NCBI RefSeq assembly: GCF_000429725.1
Contig: NZ_KE386945.1
Location: 1 to 64,000, forward strand
Source of the DNA: Alkalicoccus chagannorensis DSM 18086
GTDB lineage: Bacteria; Bacillota; Bacilli; Bacillales; Salisediminibacteriaceae
Reading direction: 5' to 3'
DNA: 64,000 nt
A model generated the notes under the pieces. It did not search any database. It saw only the letters and a program-made list of their open reading frames with translations, and was not told the DNA's origin. Made by a program: the position numbers and the translations under genes. This document shows, in pieces, positions 1-6,735 of the stretch (position 1 is the stretch's first letter; each line of letters starts with the position of its first letter).

Positions 1-46
1 CGAAACCTTTTTCTGCGTTAAACCATTTTACTGTACCTGTAGTCAT
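1..46 (-). CDS. Cold-shock protein, partial (cut by window start)
   Basis: The first 15 codons of a CspA/CspB-type protein run off the left edge. The visible N-terminus [15 protein letters not shown] is the start of the OB-fold and enters the first RNA-binding motif. It matches the gene at 1171-1368 residue for residue. CSPs bind single-stranded nucleic acid and act as RNA chaperones. The start ATG is preceded by an AGGAGGAATATT ribosome binding site shared with the two downstream copies. Confidence 0.93.
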   Translation of the reverse strand, partial: MTTGTVKWFNAEKGF

Positions 47-215
47 ACAATATTCCTCCTGTGTGGGGGTTGCCCACGTAGTATTGCTAGTTGATCGATT
101 CTTGCACTTCATCCAGAGGAATATCACTTGCGAAACATTCTTCTTTCTTCCAAAGCCGAACCTCAATAAGCTTTCTTAAGTATAACCCGTGAGCCTGAAA
201 AAAGATACCCCTTTG
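47..215 (-). promoter_or_regulatory. Conserved promoter and long 5' leader of csp copy 1
   Basis: About 165 bases upstream of the partial csp gene are nearly identical to the leader of the copy at 1171. They contain a conserved GGGGTATC block, a TATACT -10-like hexamer (plus 179-184) and a roughly 130-nt untranslated leader ending in AGGAGGAATATT. Long conserved 5'UTRs are typical of cold-shock mRNAs. No convincing -35 box is visible. Confidence 0.5.
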
Positions 216-269
216 GGGAAATTCTTTCTGACGCGAAGCAGTTGATGTCTTCTCTTTCCCTTTTGATCA

Positions 270-446
270 TCGTTCGGGAAGGTAAGCGCAGCGCTTTTGG
301 CCTCGTTACAGCCAGATCCTGGCGGGAAGCAGACAAACCCGATCCTGAAGTCGACAGCTTGTTTAGTGAAGAAAAGGTACTTCTTTCTTCACGCACAGCC
401 GGCTACGCCGTCAACCTAAATGGGAACGTATACATTCCTATCATAT
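270..446. repeat. Family C dispersed repeat (AAGCGC palindrome), diverged copy
   Basis: Contains AAGCGCAGCGCTTTTGG, then a GGGAAG...CTTCTTTCTTC block and a GCCGGCTACGCCGTC block, ending in TACATTCCTATCATA. The same order of blocks is seen at 11815, 27028, 37497, 39600-40005, 46765, 48558 and 55701. No gene is seen here. Confidence 0.5.
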
Positions 447-474
447 AAAAAAAAGCCCCGGGAATCCCGGGGCT
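447..474 (-). terminator. Intrinsic terminator of csp copy 2
   Basis: A perfect 9-bp stem (AGCCCCGGG / CCCGGGGCT, 3-base loop) is followed on the minus strand by a run of eight T, 10 bases after the csp stop codon. Confidence 0.9.
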
Positions 475-483
475 AATTCGTTA

Positions 484-681
484 TTACTTCTGCACGTTAG
501 CAGCTTGTGGTCCGCGCTGGCCTTCTTCGATGTCGAAGTTGACAGTCTGGCCTTCGTCGAGTGTCTTGAAGCCTTCACCTTGAATAGCGGAGAAGTGAAC
601 GAATACGTCGTTCTGTCCTTCAACCTCGATGAAACCGAAACCTTTTTCTGCGTTGAACCATTTTACTGTACCTGTAGCCAT
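484..681 (-). CDS. Cold-shock protein (CspA/CspB family), copy 2
   Basis: A 65-residue protein covering the whole cold-shock domain, with RNP1 (KGFGFIEV) near residues 13-20 and RNP2 (VFVHF) at 26-30. It is a single-stranded RNA/DNA-binding chaperone of the cytoplasm. The reading frame stays open upstream to about 948, but the start is placed at MATGTVKWF because that is the family start and it sits behind AGGAGGAATATT. It differs from copy 3 at only three or so positions (for example QGEGF versus QDEGF), so this is a recent tandem expansion. It has its own terminator and its own leader. Confidence 0.95.
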   Translation of the reverse strand: MATGTVKWFNAEKGFGFIEVEGQNDVFVHFSAIQGEGFKTLDEGQTVNFDIEEGQRGPQAANVQK

Positions 682-866
682 ACAATATTCCTCCTGTGTG
701 GGGTCTTCCCACGATTTATTGCTAGTTGATGGATTCTTCCACTTCATCCAGAGGAATATTTCTTGCGGAACATTCATCTTTCTTCCAAAGCCGAACCTCA
801 ATAAGCTATACCAAGTATAACCTGTGAACTGGTAAAAAGATACCCCTTTGCGGAAATTCTTTTTTG
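682..866 (-). promoter_or_regulatory. Promoter and 5' leader of csp copy 2
   Basis: Homologous to the leaders of the other two copies but the most diverged. A TATACT -10-like hexamer lies at plus 814-819, giving a leader of about 125 nt, with the GGGGTATC block further upstream and AGGAGGAATATT before the ATG. Nothing recognisable was found in the remaining 867-1132. Confidence 0.5.
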
Positions 867-1132
867 GCTTGCCGATGATGGATGTCATTTGAATATACAC
901 AGCCAATCTGATTAGGTTGAACAGAAAAGCTGAGCCGATCAGCCACATTATAGAGGAGTACAGATAAGGCTAGGTTCTACGTCATCACGATTTGAGTTGC
1001 TCTACTACCTAGTATAGGAGAAAAACAAATCATGAAGGCAATCCCGCATTCACCAACATGTAACGACCCTAACGGCATCAGCAGCATCTCGACTTGCTGG
1101 AAGGGCGGGATGGGGCTCACACCAAAAAATCA

Positions 1133-1161
1133 CAAAAAAAGACCCCGGAAAAACCGGGGTC
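1133..1161 (-). terminator. Intrinsic terminator of csp copy 3
   Basis: An 8-bp stem GACCCCGG / CCGGGGTC with an AAAAA loop, followed on the minus strand by a T run of seven. It lies 10 bases after the stop codon. Confidence 0.9.
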
Positions 1162-1170
1162 GATTCGTTA

Positions 1171-1368
1171 TTACTTCTGCACGTTAGCAGCTTGTGGTCC
1201 GCGCTGGCCTTCTTCGATGTCGAAGTTAACAGTCTGGCCTTCGTCGAGTGTCTTGAAGCCTTCGTCCTGAATAGCGGAGAAGTGAACGAATACGTCGTTC
1301 TGTCCTTCAACCTCGATGAAACCGAAACCTTTTTCTGCGTTAAACCATTTTACTGTACCTGTAGTCAT
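1171..1368 (-). CDS. Cold-shock protein (CspA/CspB family), copy 3
   Basis: A 65-residue cold-shock domain protein with intact RNP1 (KGFGFIEV) and RNP2 (VFVHF). The predicted role is RNA-chaperone and antitermination activity in growth or cold adaptation (family knowledge). The start is MTTGTVKWF behind AGGAGGAATATT. It is the same as the partial copy at the window edge over the 15 residues that can be compared. It is the first of three tandem csp units in transcription order, each with its own leader and terminator rather than forming one operon. Confidence 0.95.
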   Translation of the reverse strand: MTTGTVKWFNAEKGFGFIEVEGQNDVFVHFSAIQDEGFKTLDEGQTVNFDIEEGQRGPQAANVQK

Positions 1369-1555
1369 ACAATATTCCTCCTGTGTGGGGGTTGCCCACG
1401 TAGTATTGCTAGTTGATTGATTCTTGCACTTCGTCCAGAGGAATATCACTTGCGAAACATTCATCTTTCTTTAAAGCCGAACCTCAATAAGCTTTCTTAA
1501 GTATAACCCGTGAATGTAGAGAATGATACCCCTATGGCACATTCTTTTCTACAGA
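1369..1555 (-). promoter_or_regulatory. Promoter and 5' leader of csp copy 3
   Basis: Nearly the same sequence as the leader of copy 1. A TATACT -10-like hexamer lies at plus 1500-1505 (leader about 130 nt), a GGGGTATC block further upstream, and AGGAGGAATATT precedes the ATG. Confidence 0.5.
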
Positions 1556-1590
1556 AGAAATAGTCACAATAGTAGGTGAATGATTCTTCG

Positions 1591-2427
1591 CTACTGCAGC
1601 AGCCTCAGCACGCTGCTCATCTGCTGGTTGGCCTGGGCCATCATCGCCATCGACACCTGGCCGAGGAGGCTCGCGCGTGTCATCTCCATCATCTGCTTCG
1701 CGACATCGACGTCGCGGATGCGGGATTCGGATGACGTTAAGTTCTCTGAAGCATTCGCCAGGTTGGAGATCGTGTGGCCGAGGCGGTTCTCATACGCCCC
1801 GAGCTTCGAGCGTTCGGAAGACACCCGGCCGATGGCGCCGTCAATGACGTCCAGCGCACTGTTAGCCGCCTCCCGGGAGGAAATATTAATGCCGCCCCCG
1901 ACTGATGCCTCAGCACCACCTGCCACGCCGAGCGATTCGGCCCGCATATCGCCGATGGTGATCCGCATGTGCTGCCCGCTGTTGGCGCCGATCTGCAGCC
2001 GCCCGTCAAACGAGCCGTCAAGCAACGGTCTTGTGTTGAATTCCGTCGCTTCCCCGATCCGGGACAGTTCACCGACCAACTGATCCACTTCCTTCTGCAG
2101 TGCTGCCCGGTCCGTGTCCGTATTCGTATCGTTCGCGGCCTGCACCGTCAGCTCACGGACCCGCTGCAACATGGAATGCGTTTCATTCAAACCGCCCTCC
2201 GCCGTCTGAATGAGTGAAATCCCATCCTGTGCGTTGCGCCCCGCCTGGTCCAGCCCGCGGATCTGCGCCCGCATCTTCTCGGAAATCGCGAGCCCCGCCG
2301 CATCGTCGCCGGCCCGGTTGATCCGCATGCCCGAAGACAGCTGCTCCATCGCGGTCTGCATCGACTGCTGATGCCTCATCATAAAACGGTGCGTCTGCAT
2401 CCCAACCATCTTCATATGCGTGATCAT
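1591..2427 (-). CDS. Flagellin, divergent copy (flagellin A)
   Basis: A 278-residue flagellin with conserved D0/D1 helices at both ends ([18 protein letters not shown] in the N-terminal part; SRIRDVDVA and MAQANQQ in the C-terminal part) and a short GC-rich middle. The start is the ATG of MITHMKMV, eight bases after GGAGG, not the ATG seven codons earlier. The N-terminus ([14 protein letters not shown]) and C-terminus (SVLRLLQ) depart from the usual [15 protein letters not shown] and NVLQLLG, so it may be a specialised or minor filament subunit. It follows flagellin B after a good terminator and has its own sigma-D-like -10 box. No clear terminator was seen after it. Confidence 0.92.
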   Translation of the reverse strand: MITHMKMVGMQTHRFMMRHQQSMQTAMEQLSSGMRINRAGDDAAGLAISEKMRAQIRGLDQAGRNAQDGISLIQTAEGGLNETHSMLQRVRELTVQAANDTNTDTDRAALQKEVDQLVGELSRIGEATEFNTRPLLDGSFDGRLQIGANSGQHMRITIGDMRAESLGVAGGAEASVGGGINISSREAANSALDVIDGAIGRVSSERSKLGAYENRLGHTISNLANASENLTSSESRIRDVDVAKQMMEMTRASLLGQVSMAMMAQANQQMSSVLRLLQ

Positions 2428-2465
2428 CGCCACGACCTCCGTTCGCATGATTCCCTTTGCATCTT

Positions 2466-2473
2466 ATATCGGC
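2466..2473 (-). promoter_or_regulatory. Sigma-D-like -10 element before flagellin A
   Basis: The minus strand reads GCCGATAT, the exact sigma-D (FliA-type) -10 consensus, about 40 bases before the start codon. The -35 position does not carry a clear TAAA, so promoter strength is uncertain. The resulting leader is short and lacks the GGA-loop hairpins seen at the other two flagellin genes. Confidence 0.6.
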
Positions 2474-2515
2474 GCGCAGCAGAGAAAAGTGAAGCAGAAA
2501 AGAGCATGAAAGAGA

Positions 2516-2546
2516 AAAAAAGAACCCCGGAAGAAATCCGGAGTTC
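2516..2546 (-). terminator. Intrinsic terminator of flagellin B
   Basis: Stem AACTCCGG / CCGGGGTT (one G-T wobble) with a 7-base loop, followed on the minus strand by a T run, just after the stop codon at 2554. Confidence 0.85.
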
Positions 2547-2553
2547 CGAGATA

Positions 2554-3390
2554 TTACCCGAGAAGCTGCAGTACCGACTGCGGCTGCTGGTTTGCTTGCG
2601 CCAACATCGATTGAGATGCCTGAGAAAGGATGTTCGCACGCGTCTGCTCCATCATTTCAGATGCCATGTCTACATCGCGAATGCGAGATTCTGCAGCTGA
2701 GAGATTCTCAGAAGCATTGTCAAGGTTGGCAATTGTATGTTCAAGTCGGTTTTGAACTGCACCTAGGTAGGAACGACCTTCAGAAACGGCTACAATTTGT
2801 TCATTAATAGTATCAATCGAATCGTTCCACTGTTCTTGACTTCCACCATCTGTAAAATCTAGCCCATTAAGTGTATCATAAATATCTGTTAGATCCACCT
2901 CATCAAAGTCAACCGTAATACTTTCTCCAGCATTAGCTCCAACTTGGAAAATCACATCTCCATCTTCCTGCGTTTCTCCATCAAGAAGATTCTCTGTATT
3001 GAATTGTGTATTATCTTTAATTCTCTCAATTTCTTCTACAAGTTGGTTTACTTCTGCTTCTATAGCTTCTCTATCGTCTTGAACGTTCGTATCATTAGCT
3101 CCTTGAACTGCCAGCTCTCGCATTCTCTGGAGAATCGAATGAACTTCATCTAGAGCACCTTCGGCAGTTTGAATCATCGATATACCGTCCTGCGCATTTC
3201 GAGATGCTTGATCTAAGCCATTGATCTGAGCTCGCATTTTCTCAGAAATAGAAAGACCTGCGGCGTCATCGCCTGCTCTATTAATTCGCATACCAGAAGA
3301 TAGTTTCTCCATGGAAGACTGCATGGCATTTTGATTCATTCCCATTTGACGGTGAGTGTTCATAGCTGCAATATTATTGTTGATAATCAT
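2554..3390 (-). CDS. Flagellin, second copy (flagellin B)
   Basis: A 278-residue flagellin with canonical ends ([17 protein letters not shown] at the N-terminus, [12 protein letters not shown] at the C-terminus) and an acidic middle (about residues 125-200) that is clearly AT-richer than its ends. The start is the ATG eight bases after GGAGG; the open frame upstream to 3456 is leader. It lies directly downstream of the csrA paralogue, separated by a strong hairpin terminator and a leader with a GGA-loop hairpin. The composition break inside the gene suggests exchange of the surface-exposed domain by recombination (inference). Confidence 0.95.
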   Translation of the reverse strand: MIINNNIAAMNTHRQMGMNQNAMQSSMEKLSSGMRINRAGDDAAGLSISEKMRAQINGLDQASRNAQDGISMIQTAEGALDEVHSILQRMRELAVQGANDTNVQDDREAIEAEVNQLVEEIERIKDNTQFNTENLLDGETQEDGDVIFQVGANAGESITVDFDEVDLTDIYDTLNGLDFTDGGSQEQWNDSIDTINEQIVAVSEGRSYLGAVQNRLEHTIANLDNASENLSAAESRIRDVDMASEMMEQTRANILSQASQSMLAQANQQPQSVLQLLG

Positions 3391-3415
3391 ATTAAAAACC
3401 TCCGTGTGTGTAGTA

Positions 3416-3431
3416 GGCACTTCCATGTGCC
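3416..3431 (-). promoter_or_regulatory. Predicted CsrA-binding hairpin in flagellin B leader
   Basis: In the mRNA, GGCAC and GUGCC pair to present the loop AUGGAA, 25 bases before the start codon. The ribosome binding site itself (ACGGAGG) supplies a second GGA. A GGA-loop hairpin followed by a GGA in the Shine-Dalgarno is the arrangement known for CsrA repression of B. subtilis hag. Confidence 0.65.
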
Positions 3432-3505
3432 CCTTTGTAGTCAAAAAACGTTCCAACAGCCAGTTGTTTATCCTGTTACAGCCTCACCTCCTTGAAAGAA
3501 TTAAA

Positions 3506-3563
3506 AAGGACGAGTGGAAAAGCAGACACGTGGGTGACGTGTGCCGCTTTTCCACTCGTCCTT
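3506..3563 (-). terminator. Terminator 2, between csrA paralogue and flagellin B
   Basis: A perfect 18-bp inverted repeat (arms 3506-3523 and 3546-3563) with an inner ACACGT/ACGTGT extension. In the minus-strand RNA the 3' arm runs into UUUUU. It lies 18 bases after the csrA paralogue stop and should terminate unless its 5' arm is sequestered. Confidence 0.8.
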
Positions 3564-3571
3564 GAATGGAA
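3550..3571 (-). promoter_or_regulatory. Predicted antiterminator 2 with CsrA loop AAGGAC
   Basis: The RNA segments UUCCAUUC and GAGUGGAA pair over 8 bp (one G-U) and present the hexaloop AAGGAC. The 3' half of this hairpin is the 5' arm of terminator 2, so the two folds exclude each other. Confidence 0.55.
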
Positions 3572-3581
3572 GAAACGTGAT

Positions 3582-3830
3582 TTATGCAATGGGTTCCGAC
3601 GGTTCGTTTTCTTTTATCTGCCGGAGGGCGGTCGCTGCTTTCGCTCTCATATCCGGAACAACGATCTCTCTCTCCTGCTGTTCTTCATAAACCTCGCCAC
3701 GGACGATGGAGACATGATCCGGGGCCTCTACCGCGAGACGCAGCTGACCTTTCTTGTTTTTCACAACCCTGACCTTAATGTCATCACCTATAACGATGTA
3801 TTCTCCCGGCTCACGACCTACGACCAGCAT
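3582..3830 (-). CDS. CsrA-family RNA-binding protein, divergent paralogue
   Basis: An 82-residue CsrA-like protein (MLVVGREPGEYIVIGDDI at the N-terminus), slightly longer than the 78-residue CsrA at 9175. The RNA-contact arginines corresponding to R6 and R44 of CsrA are present (VGR and IVRGEVY). The usual LSRK is VGRE, and the EEN motif whose N55 is needed for FliW control in B. subtilis is replaced (ERE). It may therefore bind RNA but escape FliW (inference). AGGAGGG lies eight bases before the ATG. It is the first gene of a sigma-D-driven unit ending in flagellin B, with an attenuator-like terminator on either side. Confidence 0.88.
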   Translation of the reverse strand: MLVVGREPGEYIVIGDDIKVRVVKNKKGQLRLAVEAPDHVSIVRGEVYEEQQEREIVVPDMRAKAATALRQIKENEPSEPIA

Positions 3831-3867
3831 TTGAGAACCCTCCTTTGATTAAGTAGAAAATCGGACA

Positions 3868-3950
3868 CAAAAAAGAATGAGTGAACGGGCAGAAGAAACA
3901 ATGAATAACTAACGTATTCATCCCTTGCAACGACCGGCTCACTCATCCTT
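3868..3950 (-). terminator. Terminator 1, in leader of csrA paralogue
   Basis: Outer stem of 12 bp (arms 3873-3884 and 3939-3950, one wobble) enclosing an inner ATGAATA/TATTCAT stem. In the minus-strand RNA the 3' arm is followed by UUUUUU. It sits about 40 bases before the start codon, inside the transcript from the promoter at 4027-4053, and so looks like a leader attenuator. Confidence 0.75.
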
Positions 3951-3956
3951 GAATGA
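3939..3956 (-). promoter_or_regulatory. Predicted antiterminator 1 with CsrA loop AAGGAU
   Basis: In the RNA, UCAUUC and GAGUGA pair over 6 bp and present the hexaloop AAGGAU. The run CAAGGAUG matches the core of the CsrA SELEX consensus (RUACARGGAUGU). It overlaps the whole 5' arm of terminator 1, so the two structures are mutually exclusive. Confidence 0.55.
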
Positions 3957-4026
3957 TCCCGTTATGTCGGACATTCCCTCCATCCAAGAGGAAATGTTTA
4001 TGTGGGCTTGCTTGTGTCTAATTATA

Positions 4027-4053
4027 TTATCGGCGAAAGAATAATAATGTTTA
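4027..4053 (-). promoter_or_regulatory. Sigma-D promoter of csrA paralogue-flagellin B unit
   Basis: The minus strand reads TAAA, 15 bases, GCCGATAA: a perfect -35 and spacing and one mismatch to the GCCGATAT -10 of sigma-D promoters. Transcription would start near 4020, leaving a leader of about 190 nt that holds terminator 1. Confidence 0.8.
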
Positions 4054-4139
4054 GCATCAAACAAATTTTTTTTGAAATATTTTTATTAAATTCGTCAAAG
4101 AATAATTATAGTCATCTATATTCATTAAATGCTGTTTAC

Positions 4140-5540
4140 TTACTTCTCTCTTCGAGCAGCTTCTATCAGAACTTCTTTCGTCAAACCTCTGAATAATGGC
4201 TTTTGACTCGCCAATTGGTATCGCCAAACCGCTCCACCAAAACTCATTTCGGTAAATATGGGTCCCCCATCTTCTCCAACAACAAAATCCCATGAAACCA
4301 TTTTATAATGCAGAACTCGTGTATGAAGCAATTTGGCTTGTTCTATAAACTCATTTATATTCTCCAAGGGGGGAAGCGTATTAAAACCAACTTCTGTATC
4401 CGGATGGCAGGTATAGTATTTCCCGTTTTTATCGAAACCAAAATGACGGAAGGTGCCGTTATCTTCTAATCCAACTACAATGTCATTTGATTCGTTATTT
4501 TGATCAGAAGATTCACTAATTGGGATCTGTACGAAACTCAAAAGATGATGAAACTCCTGTTTCCATCTAAGTGTGACAACCCTGACTATACTCGTTTTAT
4601 TTGGGTTGATTGTTTTCAAATCTTTGTGTTGATGAACCTGCTCTTCTAGAGTCCAATTTCCTTCATACCAATCTAAAAAATCGTAGACTGTCATTTGTCC
4701 AACTTTAATTCTTTGCTTTTTATCTATGTATTCAATTGCCTTAAAATTGTCTTGATCGCTTTTCACACTGCCTTTAATAACCATATTTTTTTCACAAGTG
4801 GTTAACATATCGTGAGCTTTATCAATTGAAACCATTTCATCATCATTGAAATACAACTGCCTTTCAATTGATTTCAGCATGATTCTGGGTTGACGAATAT
4901 TCAAATCTTTAAAAAGATGTGTGTACATGTTTTTATCTGAGTAAACATAAGCGGTTCTCTTTGGATTCAAAAAAGGAACCAAGCTTTCCCAAAAAAGTTG
5001 TTGAGGGATGATTTTATGGGAGCCCTCATTAGTCATTCTTGAATAGACTATACTTATAGTTGGATCATAATATTTTTGAAGTACTCTTGGTAAGAACAAC
5101 TTCCACTGCTTTAATAACTCATTTGAGACCTTTGAAAGCAACTTTTGTTCCACAAAATTTTTATAATATTTATTCTGCGTATTCATTCCCAAACTCTCAT
5201 GAGAGTCTTGTAACTCGATATATTTTCTGATTTCTTCGTAGTAGGTAATAATTTGATCCAATAAATCCGGGGCTAACTCCTTATAACGACCTTTCTCAAA
5301 CTTGTCTACTACTTTAGAATGTTTTTCTTCCATTGTAATCAGCAAATCAAATACTGGGGTGGGGTTATACTTTTCCTCCGTTTTTCTATTTGAATAAATA
5401 GAATCAAAGACTTTCAACACTCTGTTATAGTAATCAATAGACTGTTCGAGGTCACTTTGCAAAACGAATTGTTTGCAATTATCAAGTAATGAGATAGATG
5501 ATGTAATCATTTTTAATTCTAATTCTCTTAATTCATTCAT
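4140..5540 (-). CDS. Degenerate ATP-grasp protein with extra N-terminal helical domain
   Basis: A 466-residue protein. Residues about 150-466 align with the sugar-transfer-associated ATP-grasp family and with its neighbour at 5537 (shared SDKNMY, RVVTLR, HPDTEVGF, WDF and the ending PIFTEMSFGGAVWRYQ). The family NTLR is altered (SIVR), the DN...GG loop is missing, and the metal-binding E-x-N is E-x-S. It may be a regulatory or inactive partner (inference). Residues 1-150 are a helical, charged extension of unknown origin. It overlaps the previous gene by four bases (ATGA), so the two are translationally coupled. It is AT-rich compared with its surroundings. No substrate can be assigned. Confidence 0.7.
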   Translation of the reverse strand: MNELRELELKMITSSISLLDNCKQFVLQSDLEQSIDYYNRVLKVFDSIYSNRKTEEKYNPTPVFDLLITMEEKHSKVVDKFEKGRYKELAPDLLDQIITYYEEIRKYIELQDSHESLGMNTQNKYYKNFVEQKLLSKVSNELLKQWKLFLPRVLQKYYDPTISIVYSRMTNEGSHKIIPQQLFWESLVPFLNPKRTAYVYSDKNMYTHLFKDLNIRQPRIMLKSIERQLYFNDDEMVSIDKAHDMLTTCEKNMVIKGSVKSDQDNFKAIEYIDKKQRIKVGQMTVYDFLDWYEGNWTLEEQVHQHKDLKTINPNKTSIVRVVTLRWKQEFHHLLSFVQIPISESSDQNNESNDIVVGLEDNGTFRHFGFDKNGKYYTCHPDTEVGFNTLPPLENINEFIEQAKLLHTRVLHYKMVSWDFVVGEDGGPIFTEMSFGGAVWRYQLASQKPLFRGLTKEVLIEAARREK

Positions 5541-6658
5541 GCATTCCTACCCCTTATATACTTATCAAGTGCAATGTTCTTTTCCTCTTTAAAACTCTTA
5601 ATTTCCTTTAAAATCTCTTCCGTAAATTCACCAAACAAAGGAGAGCCAGTTCTGAATTGATAATGCATCAATGCCCCAGCAAAATTCACCTCTATAAAAA
5701 TCGGACTGCCATCATGATTTATTGCTATATCCCAAGATGCCAGCGATTTGTGTGGGATTTTTTTATGTAACATTTTTGCAAAAGCTATTACTTCCTCATA
5801 ATTCGGGATTGATGGCAATTTGTTAAAGGGGTAGTTAGTCGTAGGGTGCTCATAGTAGAGATTGAATTTCTTATCCATTCCAAAATCTGCAAAGCTTCCA
5901 TCCTCGTGTACTGCAACGGCTATTCCTCCTTGCCCGGAATTGTCTTTGATACTACCCTCCGCTCCAAATTTAGCATGCGTTAGGATGTAATTGATTTTAT
6001 TAGCTCTTCGCAGTGTAACCATTCTTAGTGTGTTCACTGAGCTGGGGTGCGGGGACGCCATGAGTGTATGTTGTTTAATTTTCTTTTGTACGACAAAATT
6101 ATCTCCCCAGGCTTTTTTTATCTTGTTAAGATTTACCTCACTTTCACCTAAATAGTAGTTAACTCCTCTTTTATGTAATAATTCAATATTCTTTCCATCG
6201 TCGGAATAACTATGTTTTACTATTAAATCCTTTTTATTTTCAAAAAACAGTTTATATGCACTGCTTTTAGATATTGGTTCATTATCTTGATTAAAATAAT
6301 CTCCTTCTACACATTTCACTAAGCAAACAGGATAATGATCTTTTGTTAAAAATAAGTCATAAAGATTCTTATCTGAAAAGAAGGCCGATGCCGTGCCTGG
6401 ATTTAATATTGGGAGAGCGTCTCTCCGACCGATTTCATTAGGTATAAGGTTTACCTTTTTCACACCATATAATTCATTGAAAATGATATGTATACTTGGA
6501 TCAATTTCAGATCCATAGTGTTCTAAAAAAAATTTTTGAACATCCTCAAGGTGATTTTCGTCGATGGTTCTAAACCAGCCAGCTCGAATAAGATCCTTGT
6601 ACAAGCTGGATTCGGTATTAATATTAAGACTCTTGTGGTAATCAACAGTTTTAAGCAT
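5537..6658 (-). CDS. ATP-grasp family protein (sugar-transfer-associated type)
   Basis: A 373-residue protein whose C-terminal 250 residues fit the ATP-grasp family often found beside polysaccharide or glycosylation genes. It has a nucleotide-binding lysine segment (IVKHSYSDDGK), SSVNTLRMVTL, DNSGQGG and the metal-ligand motif IEVNFAG. ATP-grasp enzymes ligate a carboxylate to an amine or thiol through an acyl phosphate; the substrate here is unknown. Its place between flagellin units suggests flagellin or glycan decoration (inference). GGAGG lies four bases before the ATG. No promoter of its own was found, so it may be read through from flagellin C. It is AT-rich, a sign of horizontal transfer. 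Confidence 0.8.
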   Translation of the reverse strand: MLKTVDYHKSLNINTESSLYKDLIRAGWFRTIDENHLEDVQKFFLEHYGSEIDPSIHIIFNELYGVKKVNLIPNEIGRRDALPILNPGTASAFFSDKNLYDLFLTKDHYPVCLVKCVEGDYFNQDNEPISKSSAYKLFFENKKDLIVKHSYSDDGKNIELLHKRGVNYYLGESEVNLNKIKKAWGDNFVVQKKIKQHTLMASPHPSSVNTLRMVTLRRANKINYILTHAKFGAEGSIKDNSGQGGIAVAVHEDGSFADFGMDKKFNLYYEHPTTNYPFNKLPSIPNYEEVIAFAKMLHKKIPHKSLASWDIAINHDGSPIFIEVNFAGALMHYQFRTGSPLFGEFTEEILKEIKSFKEEKNIALDKYIRGRNA

Positions 6659-6678
6659 ATTCCCTCCAATAACATTCT

Positions 6679-6718
6679 ATAAGGGACCATTCTCGCTTTT
6701 ACAAGAATGGTCCCTTAT
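6679..6718 (-). terminator. Hairpin after flagellin C (leaky terminator)
   Basis: A 15-bp perfect stem (arms 6679-6693 and 6704-6718) between flagellin C and the ATP-grasp pair. The minus strand lacks a real T run after it (ATAGAATGTT), so it may act as an mRNA-stabilising or partial terminator that lets some transcription into 6658-4140. Confidence 0.7.
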
Positions 6719-6735
6719 TAGTTTTAAATCACTTG

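Noticed and set aside
1580-2083. Open frame antisense to flagellin A
   Set aside because: The sense strand encodes conserved flagellin helices; the antisense protein is Ser/Arg-rich with no motif.
3391-3456. Longer N-terminus for flagellin B
   Set aside because: It would include the leader hairpin and ribosome binding site; flagellins begin at MIIN.
3582-3830. csrA paralogue as a decaying pseudogene
   Set aside because: The frame is intact, the ribosome site and sigma-D promoter are good, and the RNA-binding arginines are kept.
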